Shown here in pieces: positions 42,665 through 55,044 of a DNA stretch of 64,000 bases. The position numbers were made by a program, and so were the translations under genes. The notes under the pieces are model-generated. The model did not search any database. It saw nothing but the letters and a program-made list of their open reading frames with translations, and was not told the DNA's origin. Positions within the stretch are counted from its first letter, which is position 1; each line of letters starts with the position of its first letter. This DNA is from Streptomyces sp. LaPpAH-108 (GTDB lineage: Bacteria > Actinomycetota > Actinomycetes > Streptomycetales > Streptomycetaceae), in the NCBI RefSeq assembly GCF_000373625.1, contig NZ_KB891987.1, positions 921,081-985,080 on the forward strand. The letters are read 5' to 3'.

Positions 42665-42993
42665 GCGTGGCGAGCGGACTGGCAGAGGTGACGGACGCGG
42701 ATTTCGCGGCGGAGGTGATCGGCTCCGAGCTGCCGGTCCTGGTGGAGTTCACGGCGGACTGGTGCGGGCCGTGCCGTCAGCTGGCGCCGGTGCTGAAGGA
42801 CATCGCCTTCAGCGAGGGTGACCGGCTCAAGGTCGTCCAGGTGGACGTGGACCGCAATCCGGCGACGGCCCTCGCGCACGGCGTGCTCTCCGCGCCGACG
42901 CTGGTCGTCTACCGCGCCGGGGTGCCGGTGAAGTCGATGGTGGGAGCACGTTCCAGGCGGCGGCTGCTGGAGGAGCTGGCCGACGTGCTGTGA
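42661..42993 (+). CDS. Thioredoxin
   Basis: A 110-residue classic thioredoxin: VLVEFTADWCGPCRQLAPVL with the WCGPC active site, VDVDRNPATALAHGV, and the cis-Pro loop SAPTLVVYRAG. Normal length, no signal peptide, so cytoplasmic. It overlaps the MerR stop (ATGA), so it is probably under MerR autoregulation as a dedicated oxidative-stress thioredoxin, separate from the housekeeping trxA-trxB set near the chromosome origin. A very strong terminator follows. Confidence 0.9.
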   Translation: MSVASGLAEVTDADFAAEVIGSELPVLVEFTADWCGPCRQLAPVLKDIAFSEGDRLKVVQVDVDRNPATALAHGVLSAPTLVVYRAGVPVKSMVGARSRRRLLEELADVL

Positions 42994-43025
42994 GACAGCC
43001 CGAGGCCCCCGCAGCGGCCTCGCCG

Positions 43026-43073
43026 ACATAAGGAAATCCCCCGAGCAATTGCGCTCGGGGGATTTCCTTATGT
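43026..43073 (+). terminator. Very strong terminator after the MerR-thioredoxin operon
   Basis: Perfect 21-bp stem (43026-43046 with 43053-43073; core AAGGAAATCCCCCGAGC) with a 6-nt loop. One of the longest perfect stems in the window. Confidence 0.9.
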
Positions 43074-43134
43074 ATATTCGTTGATTCGCGACTTCCGAAA
43101 AGGTGATCGCGGAGAAGTTCAGTGAGCACAGTAT

Positions 43135-45417
43135 ATGCGGGCGGGAGTGGAATTGTCAAACACGGAATTTCCGGACGATGAATTGCGCCACGAGCAGGAA
43201 TTCATCGACGGACTGTACGAGCGCGTGGACGTGCTGCGCGGCGAGGCCGAGACCTCGGTCGAGGACGCCCTCGCCCAGGGCGACAAGCCCCAGCAGGCGC
43301 GGCTGGAGCGGGACATCCTGGTGGCCGAGCGCTCCGGGCTGCTCGCCGCGCTGAACGCCGTCGACGGCTCCCTCTGCTTCGGCCGGATCGACCTGTCCGA
43401 CGGCACCACCCACCACATCGGCCGCATCGGACTGCGCGAGGAGAACACCGAGCGCACCCCGATCCTCATCGACTGGCGCGCGGATGTCGCCCGCCCCTTC
43501 TATCTCGCCACCGGGCACACCCCGATGGGCCTGCGCCGCCGACGGCACATCACCACCGAGGGCCGCGCGGTCACCTCCCTGCACGACGAGATCCTCGACC
43601 TCGGGGACCGGGAACGCACCGGCCACGAGGACCCCACCGGCGACGCCGTGCTGCTGGCCGCGCTGAACTCGGCGCGCACCGGACGCATGGGCGACATCGT
43701 GCGCACCATCCAGGCCGAGCAGGACGAGATCATCCGGGCCCCGCACCGGGGCGTCCTCGTGGTCGAGGGCGGCCCCGGCACCGGCAAGACCGCGGTGGCT
43801 CTGCACCGCGCCGCCTACCTCCTCTACGAGCACCGCGAACTGCTGGCCCGCCGCGCCGTGCTCATCGTCGGCCCCAACCCGGCCTTCCTCGGCTACATCG
43901 GCGAGGTGCTGCCCTCGCTCGGCGAGACCGGCGTGCTCCTCGCCACCGTCGGCGAGCTGTTCCCCGGGGTGAAGGCCACCGCCGCTGACACCCCCGAGGC
44001 CGCCGCCGTGAAGGGCCGCGCCGAGATGGCCGACGTGATCGCCGCCGTCGTACGCGACCGGCAGGCGCTGCCCGACCCGGTGATCGCCATCGAGCACGAC
44101 CGCGAGATCCTGATGCTCGACCAGGGCCTCGTAAGCGTCGCCCGCGAGCGCACCCGCGCGACCGGGCTGCCGCACAACGTGGCCCGCGAGCACTTCGAGG
44201 GGCACATCCTCAACGCGCTCACCGAGCTGTACGCCGAGCGCGTGGGCACCGACCCCTACGACGGCACCAGCCTGCTCGACCCCTCCGACATCACCCAGAT
44301 CCGCGACGAACTCGCGGAGAACCCCGAAGTCTGGGCGGCCATCGACCAGTTGTGGCCCCGGGTCACCCCGCGCCGGCTGATCGCGGACTTCCTCGCGGAG
44401 CCCGACGACCACCTGTCGGCGGCGGACGCCGACGCGATCCGCCGCCCGCAGACGCGCGAATGGACCGTCGGGGACGTGCCGCTGCTGGACGAGGCCGCCG
44501 AACTCCTCGGCGAGGACGACCGGATGGCCCGTGCCCGCGCGGAACGCGAGCGCGCGACCCAGATCGCCTTCGCGCAGGGCGTCCTCGACGTGTCGTACGC
44601 CTCGCGCACCTACGAGTTCGACGACAAGGAGGAGGTGGACGCCGACGCGTCCGAGGTGCTGTCCGCGCACGACATCATCGACGCCGAGCGCTTCGCGGAG
44701 CGCCACGAGGAGGCCGATCACCGCAGCGCCGCCGAGCGCGCCGCCGCCGACCGCACCTGGGCGTTCGGGCACATCATCGTGGACGAGGCGCAGGAACTCT
44801 CCCCGATGGCCTGGCGGTTGCTGATGCGGCGCAGCCCGACCCGCTCCATGACCCTGGTCGGCGACCCCGCCCAGACCGCCGAGGCGGCGGGCGTCGGCTC
44901 CTGGTCGGACATCCTCGCGCCCTACGTGGAGGACCGCTGGGAACACACCCGCCTCGGGGTCAACTACCGCACCCCGTCCGAGATCATGGACCTCGCCGCG
45001 GGCGTGGTCCGCGCCACCGACCCGGACTTCGAGCCGCCCGCCTCCGTCCGCTCGACGGGCGTACGGCCCTGGGTGCGGGACGCGGGCGACGACCTCCCCG
45101 GTGCGGTCGCGTCGGCTGTCACCGAACTCACCCCGGACGAGGGCAGGTTGGCCGTCATCGCCCCCCGCGCCCTCCACCAGGCCCTCGCCGCCCGCCTCGA
45201 CGGCGTCACCGCCGGAGCCGACCCCGACCTGACCCGGCGCGTCGTCCTCCTGGACCCCCGCCAGGCCAAGGGCCTCGAATTCGACTCGGTCCTGGTGGTG
45301 GAACCCGGCGCCTACGGCACGAGCGACCTGTACGTCGCCCTGACCCGCGCGACCCAGCACCTGGGCGTCCTGCACAGCGAGAAGCTGCCCGCGGGGCTGG
45401 CTCCGGCCGCCGTGTGA
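43135..45417 (+). CDS. helD: HelD-type RNA polymerase recycling ATPase (UvrD/Rep-like)
   Basis: A ~760-residue superfamily I helicase-like ATPase. N-terminal coiled coil (EQEFIDGLYERVDVLRGEAE), then helicase motifs: Walker A VVEGGPGTGKTAVAL, Walker B HIIVDEAQELSPMAW, motif IV VNYRTPSEI, and QAKGLEFDSVLVV with YVALTRATQHL. The motif set and a long insert between them fit HelD, which pries RNA polymerase off DNA. Related HelR proteins protect from rifamycins; I see no rifamycin-associated element upstream. Start uncertain: ATG 43135 or, with a better ribosome site (GGGAG), TTG 43153. Confidence 0.88.
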   Translation: MRAGVELSNTEFPDDELRHEQEFIDGLYERVDVLRGEAETSVEDALAQGDKPQQARLERDILVAERSGLLAALNAVDGSLCFGRIDLSDGTTHHIGRIGLREENTERTPILIDWRADVARPFYLATGHTPMGLRRRRHITTEGRAVTSLHDEILDLGDRERTGHEDPTGDAVLLAALNSARTGRMGDIVRTIQAEQDEIIRAPHRGVLVVEGGPGTGKTAVALHRAAYLLYEHRELLARRAVLIVGPNPAFLGYIGEVLPSLGETGVLLATVGELFPGVKATAADTPEAAAVKGRAEMADVIAAVVRDRQALPDPVIAIEHDREILMLDQGLVSVARERTRATGLPHNVAREHFEGHILNALTELYAERVGTDPYDGTSLLDPSDITQIRDELAENPEVWAAIDQLWPRVTPRRLIADFLAEPDDHLSAADADAIRRPQTREWTVGDVPLLDEAAELLGEDDRMARARAERERATQIAFAQGVLDVSYASRTYEFDDKEEVDADASEVLSAHDIIDAERFAERHEEADHRSAAERAAADRTWAFGHIIVDEAQELSPMAWRLLMRRSPTRSMTLVGDPAQTAEAAGVGSWSDILAPYVEDRWEHTRLGVNYRTPSEIMDLAAGVVRATDPDFEPPASVRSTGVRPWVRDAGDDLPGAVASAVTELTPDEGRLAVIAPRALHQALAARLDGVTAGADPDLTRRVVLLDPRQAKGLEFDSVLVVEPGAYGTSDLYVALTRATQHLGVLHSEKLPAGLAPAAV

Positions 45418-45422
45418 CGGCA

Positions 45423-45453
45423 CCGGTCCGGGAGCGCTCGGCTCCCGGACCGG
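45423..45453. terminator. Terminator between helD and glgB
   Basis: Perfect 13-bp arms (CCGGTCCGGGAGC and complement), 5-nt loop, between convergent genes. Confidence 0.8.
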
Positions 45454-45475
45454 CCACAGGCCGGGCCCGCGCAGG

Positions 45476-47938
<2,463 letters not shown>

Positions 47939-47984
47939 GGACGGTTCTCCCGGGCGGGTCGGGTGAGGGGGAGGTCGGTCGGGG

Positions 47985-49403
47985 TCAAGCCAGGTCCGGT
48001 GCGGCCAGGCGGCGGACGGCCGAGAGCGGGACCGGCAGCCACTCGGGGCGGTGCCGGGCCTCGTAGACGACCTCGTAGACCGCCTTGTCGGTCTCGTAGG
48101 CGCGCAGCAGTACCGGATCGGTGCGCGGGTCGCGGCCCGCGATCTCGGCGTAGCCGGAGCAGTAGGCGGACCGGCAGGTGTGCGCCCAGTCGGGCGCGGG
48201 CGGACGGGCCGAGTGGGCGGCGTAGTCGAAGGAGCGCAGCATCCCGGCGACATCGCGCACCACGGGCTGCGGCAGCCGCCGTTCGGCCAGCGGCCGGGAC
48301 GGCTCGCCCTCGAAGTCGATCAGCGACCACGCCCCGGACGGCGAGCGCAGGCACTGGCCCAGATGCAGATCGCCGTGCACCCGCTGCGCGGTCCAGGTAC
48401 GGCCCTCGGCGGCCAGCTCGGCCAGCGCCGCGTACGCCGAGCGCAGCCCCGGCTCGTACGGCCGCAGCGCGGGCACCGCCCGTACGGCCGCCGTCAGCCG
48501 CTCGGCCATGCCGTCCACCAGCTGCCGCAGCTGGGCCTGGCCGAGCGTGACCGTGGGCAACGCGCGCGCGAGCGCGGTGTGCACCTCGGCGGTGGCCCGG
48601 CCCAGCGCCCGTGCCTCGGCGGCGAAGTCCTCGCCCTTGGCCAGCTCGCGCAGGGCCAGCTCCCAGCCGTCGGCCGCACCGCTGACGTAGGGCTGGAGGA
48701 CGGCGAGGACGTACGGCTCGGTGTCCAGTTCGGTGTGCAGCCAGGCCACGGGCGCGGGCACCCGGGCGCAGCCCTCGCGGGCCAGGGCGAGGGGTAATTC
48801 CAGGTCGGGGTTGACCCCGGGGGTGACCCGGCGCAGCAGCTTCAGGATGAACGTATCGCCGTACACCACCGAGGAGTTGGACTGCTCGGAGGTCAGCAGC
48901 CGGGCGACCAGGCCGTCCCGGATCTCCTGCCCCTCCGCCCGCTCGAAGGCGAGGGCGCCGACGCGGGCCCGGGTGCGCAGGGCCTCCAGGAGCACTTCGG
49001 CGGGCCGGGGGTCGTGCAGCGCCTCGTACACCGTGCGTCCGGCGAGCGGGCCCGCGTCCACATGGCCGATCAGCGCGGGCGCCAGCCGGGGCGGCAGCGC
49101 CTCGCGCACGCCTATCAGGACCTGATAGCAGTCCTCGGGCTGCGGCGGGGCGCCGGGCGGGGCGGACTGATGGACGCGCAGCAGCAGGTGGTAAAGGCCC
49201 AACCGGCCCTCGGGGGGCAGCAGTTCGGTCGCGGCGACGAGCGTGAACCCGGTGACCGGGCGCCCCTTCCCGGCGAACCAGCGCTGCCTCGGCAGCCATT
49301 CGCGCAGCAGGGGGTCGAGCGAGGCGAGGAGCGGAGCGGTGGTGCCGGTGGGGGTGGTGGTGCCGGACGGGGTGGTGCCGGAGGGGGTGACCGTTTCCGC
49401 CAT
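47985..49403 (-). CDS. mak: Maltokinase (ATP: maltose 1-phosphotransferase)
   Basis: A 472-residue maltokinase (also called Pep2) of the aminoglycoside-phosphotransferase fold. It makes maltose 1-phosphate, the donor for GlgE. It has the N-terminal family segment [17 protein letters not shown], the catalytic loop [15 protein letters not shown] and the metal-binding [16 protein letters not shown]. The ATG start ([11 protein letters not shown]) is preferred over the GTG 9 nt earlier. Leu203 in DLELPLAL is a TTA codon (48795-48797), so full translation may need the bldA tRNA. Third gene of the operon. Confidence 0.93.
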   Translation of the reverse strand: MAETVTPSGTTPSGTTTPTGTTAPLLASLDPLLREWLPRQRWFAGKGRPVTGFTLVAATELLPPEGRLGLYHLLLRVHQSAPPGAPPQPEDCYQVLIGVREALPPRLAPALIGHVDAGPLAGRTVYEALHDPRPAEVLLEALRTRARVGALAFERAEGQEIRDGLVARLLTSEQSNSSVVYGDTFILKLLRRVTPGVNPDLELPLALAREGCARVPAPVAWLHTELDTEPYVLAVLQPYVSGAADGWELALRELAKGEDFAAEARALGRATAEVHTALARALPTVTLGQAQLRQLVDGMAERLTAAVRAVPALRPYEPGLRSAYAALAELAAEGRTWTAQRVHGDLHLGQCLRSPSGAWSLIDFEGEPSRPLAERRLPQPVVRDVAGMLRSFDYAAHSARPPAPDWAHTCRSAYCSGYAEIAGRDPRTDPVLLRAYETDKAVYEVVYEARHRPEWLPVPLSAVRRLAAPDLA

Positions 49404-49497
49404 GGGCGTCACGTCCTTTCCCCGGATCGTCGGGGTGTTACTCAACCGTGCCCCGGGTGGGGCGACGGAAACCGCCCGCCGCCCCACTCCGGCCGGG

Positions 49498-51194
<1,697 letters not shown>

Positions 51195-51198
<4 letters not shown>

Positions 51199-54100
51199 AT
51201 GGTGGGTGACCCTCCGATCTGCGGGTTGGACGGTCGCAGAACCGAGAACACATGCGCGGGTCGACGACCCGGTTCGAGTCGCACATAGTTGGCCCTGCCC
51301 CAGTGATAGGACTCGCCGGTGAGCAGGTCGCGCACCGGCACCGACTCGTGCCAGTCCAGGCCGAGTTGCGGCATGTCCAACGAGACCGTGGCCTCCTGGG
51401 TGTGGTGCGGGTCGAGGTTGGCGACCACCAGAACCGTGTTCGAACCGCTGCGTTTCGAATAGGCGATCACCGATTCCTTGTCCGTCTCGTGGAAGTGGAG
51501 GCCGCGCAACCGGTGCAGTGCCGGGTTCTGCCTGCGGATCTCGTTGAGGCGGGTGACGAGGGGGGCGATGGTCCGTCCCTCCAGGGCGGCGGCCTCCCAG
51601 TCACGGGGCTTGAGCTGGTACTTCTCCGAGTCGAGATATTCCTCGCCGCCCTCCCGCAGCGGGGTGTTCTCGCAGAGTTCGTAGCCGCTGTAGATGCCCC
51701 AGGAGGGGGAGAGGGTGGCGGCGAGGACGGCGCGGACCTCGAACGCCGGGCGCCCGCCGTGCTGGAGGTAGGCGTGCAGGATGTCCGGGGTGTTGGGGAA
51801 GAAGTTGGGCCGCATGTACGCGGCTGCCTCCCCCGAGAGTTCGGTCAGGTACTCCGTCAACTCCCGTTTGTCGTTCCGCCAGGTGAAGTAGGTGTACGAC
51901 TGCTGGAAGCCGATCTGCGCGAGGGTGCGCATCATCGCGGGGCGGGTGAACGCCTCGGCCAGGAACAGGACGTCGGGGTCGGCGCGGTTGATCTCGCCGA
52001 TGACGCGCTCCCAGAAGACGACCGGCTTGGTGTGCGGGTTGTCCACGCGGAAGATGCGTACGCCGTGGTCCATCCAGTGCCGCAGGACGCGGACGGTCTC
52101 GGTGACCAGGCCGTCCATGTCGGCGTCGAAGGCGATGGGGTAGATGTCCTGGTACTTCTTCGGGGGGTTCTCGGCGTAGGCGATGGTGCCGTCGGGGCGG
52201 TGGTGGAACCACTGGGGGTGCTTCTCGACCCACGGGTGGTCGGGGGAGCACTGGAGGGCGAAGTCGAGCGCGATTTCCAGGCCCAACTCGCGTGCCCGGC
52301 CTACAAAGTGGTCGAAGTCCTCGATCGTCCCCAGCCGGGGGTGGATGCTGTCGTGGCCGCCCTCGGGGGATCCGATGGCCCAGGGGACGCCCACGTCATC
52401 GGGGGTCGCGGTGAGGGTGTTGTTGCGGCCCTTGCGGTGGGTGGTGCCGATGGGGTGGATCGGGGGGAGGTAGACCACGTCGAAGCCCATCTCGGCGATG
52501 GCTTCCAGTCGGTGTTCGGCGGTGCGGAAGGTGCCGTGGGGTTGCTCTTCCGTGCCCTCCGAGCGGGGGAAGAACTCGTACCAGGAGCCGTACAGGGCGC
52601 GTTCGCGCTCCACCAGCAGCGGCATCGGATCGGACGCGGTCACCAACTCCCGTAGCGGGTACCGCTCCAGGACCTCTACGACCTCCGGCGCCAGTGCCGC
52701 CGCCAGCCGCCACGACGCGGGCCGGTCCTCGGCGCGCAGCGCGGACGCCGCCTCCAGCACGGGCTTCCGGCTCTCCTCCGGCACCCCGGCCGCGGCCCGC
52801 TCGTACAGCCGGGCCCCTTCGTCCAGCACGAGACCGGTGTCGATCCCGGCCGGAATCTTGATCCCGGCCGTGTGCCGCCACGTGGCGAGCGGGTCCGACC
52901 ACGCCTCCACGGTGTACGTCCACTGCCCGACCGCATCCGCGCTGACGTCGGCGCCCCAGCGGTCGGTACCGGGGGCGAGCTCCCGCATCGGCGCCCAGTT
53001 GCCCCTGCGACCGTCCGGCCCGCGCAGCACGACATTGGCGTTCACCGCGTCATGCCCCTCCCGGAACACGGTCGCACTGACCTGAAACACCTCCCCGACC
53101 ACAGCCTTGGCGGCCCTACGCCCGTACTGGACGACGGGGCGCACGTCCAGGACGGGGATGCGGCCGACGGCGGTGGGGGGTGCGGTGGTCCGGGGTGCGG
53201 CGGGTGAGGCGATGGCTTCGGCGTGCGGGGAGGGGGCTTGGGCGGTCCGGGTCGGGGTCTGTGCTGATGCGGCTTCGGGACGCGGTGACGAAGGCTGCGC
53301 CGCGACCGCTTCGGCGGGCGGGGCCGAGAGGCGCGCGGCGACGGGTTCGGCGTGTGGTGCCGGAGGCCGGGCGTCCGCCGTCCCGGCAGGTGGGGACGAG
53401 GACGGCGCGGCGACAGCCTCGGCGGGCGAGGGCGACGGCCGTGCGGCGACGGAATCGGCAGGCGGGGACGAGGGGCGCGCATGCACGGAGGCGTCGGCGC
53501 GTGTCGCCCCCACCGGTCCGCACTGCGCCCGTGTGGCCTCAGCGTGAGCGGTCTCCGGCCCCGGCCGCCCGGGTTCGCTCCGCGTCGTCTCCGGCTGTCC
53601 GGGCTTGGCTTGCGTCGCGTTGGCCGGTGTGGCTTCCGTCGTCGGCCGCTCGGGCAGCGCGGGTGGCGTCGTTCCTGTCTGTGCGGCTTCCGGCCTCAGC
53701 TGTTCGGGCTCGGTTCGCGTTGTGTCCGTCCGCGCGGGCTGTCCAGGCTTGGCTTGCGTCGTCGGCCGCTCGGGCAGCGTGCGTGGTGTCCTCGCCGTCT
53801 GTGTGGCCTCCGGCTCCAGCTGTCCGGGCTTGGCTCGCGTTGCCTCCGCCTGCGCAGGCCGGGCGCGTGACGTCCCCGCTGGGGCGGCTTCCCTCTCCGG
53901 CCGTCCGGTATCGGCTCGCTCCGCCCCCGGGCGTCCGGTTCGGGTCCGCTCCACCCCTGGCCCTCCTGCTTCGGCCTGCTCTGGTCCCGGTCGTCCGGCC
54001 TCAACTTGCTCTGATCCCGGCCGTCCGGGCTTGACGCGCTCTGACCCTGGCCGTCCGGCTCCGGCCCGCTCCGGTCCCGGCCCTCCGGCTTCAACTCGCT

Positions 54101-54560
54101 CCGGTCCTGGCCGTCCGGGCTTGGTGCGCTCCGACCTCGGCCCTCCGGCTTCGGCCTGCTCCGGTCCGGGGCGTCCGGCCTCAACTTGCTTGGACCCAGG
54201 CCGTCCGGGCTTGACGCGCTCCGGCCCTGGCCGTCCGGCTCCGGCCCGCTCCGGTCCCGGCCCTCCGGCATCAGCTCGCTCTGGCCCTAGCCGTCCTGCT
54301 TCGGCCTGCTCCGGTCCCGGTCGTCCGGCTTCAACTCGCTTCGACCCCAGCCCTCCGGACTCAGCTTGCTTCGACCCCGGCCCTCCGGACTCAGATCGCT
54401 CCGGCCCCGGCCCTCCGGGCTTGGCTCGCTTCTGGCCCGGGTGGTCGGTCTCGCCTCGTTCGGGCTCCGTGTGCTTCGGCTTCGGGTGGGCCTGGTCGGG
54501 GGGGCTCGGGTGGTTTCTGGCTGGGGGGTTGGGCGTCGGCGTGTGGTGCTTGGCGGGCAT
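51195..54560 (-). CDS. glgE: GlgE maltosyltransferase with giant repetitive N-terminal extension
   Basis: A 1121-residue alpha-1,4-glucan:maltose-1-phosphate maltosyltransferase (GH13_3). The canonical enzyme part starts at residue 465 ([18 protein letters not shown]) and runs 657 residues, near the ~660-residue core of other GlgEs. Catalytic Asp840 (FRVDNPHTK) and Glu869 (LAEAFTRP) are 29 apart, as in the known structure. The start MPAKHH matches the short N-terminus of other GlgEs, but about 450 extra residues follow: 18 decapeptides (41-220), longer Pro/Thr/Gln repeats (231-340), then Ala/Pro/Ser words (340-460). AGGAG precedes the ATG. The frame stays open throughout. First gene of the operon. 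Confidence 0.93.
53901..54440 (-). repeat. 18 tandem 30-bp units inside glgE (decapeptide repeats)
   Basis: Exactly 540 bp encode 18 in-register decapeptides of the form [10 protein letters not shown], with E/K/R, A/V and G/R variants. Residues 101-160 and 161-220 form a higher-order repeat of 60 residues (180 bp): identical runs such as CCGGCCCGCTCCGGTCCCGG recur at 54061 and 54241. The bias is consistent with unequal crossing-over or replication slippage. Confidence 0.95.
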
Positions 54561-54700
54561 GACCGCTCCTGTCCGCGTCAATGTGGCTATGGGCGGATGG
54601 ACATGGGGAGGTGGGTCCTGCGGTGGTGCTGTGGTGCGCCTGTGGGGTCGTACCGGAGGAGCCTTCCCACCCGGTTCGGGTGGGCAATCCGGCACTTTGT

Positions 54701-54729
54701 TAACTACTCGCGCGTATGTCTACGTACAA
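54701..54729 (-). promoter_or_regulatory. Candidate glgE operon promoter
   Basis: On the minus strand TTGTAC, 17 bp, TAGTTA. Transcription would start near 54694, giving a leader of about 130 nt that includes an 8-bp hairpin (CCCACCCG-GTT-CGGGTGGG, 54666-54684). The 484-nt glgE-glgP gap (54561-55044) holds no gene; a possible glgP -10 (TACCGT) is at 54976-54981. Confidence 0.45.
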
Positions 54730-55044
54730 GACCGGCCCCTTTCCCCCATTCCCGCCGGGCGTGCCTTGACTCCCCAAGAGCTGGTCATCAACTGGCCCTG
54801 GCCGTAACAGGGTTGACTCCTGCCCGAGGCGCACCGGGAGACACGGCCACCGGACGGCGCCGCCCGCGCATTCGGCCGGAAGACGCCGGTGCCCCCGGGT
54901 AAAGGCAGGTCCCCGTTTGCGCCACGTTCCGACCGCTTCACCCGGATGCGTCCCCACCGACCCCCGGGTAACCACTACCGTCGAGAATGACGACGGGACG
55001 CACAGCGCTGTGCGTCCCTCCTAGCGACGCGTCCGAGGTGGAAA

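Noticed and set aside
43074..43134. Rifamycin-associated element upstream of helD
   Set aside because: I found no inverted repeat of that kind before the gene, so I do not call it HelR or rifamycin-inducible.
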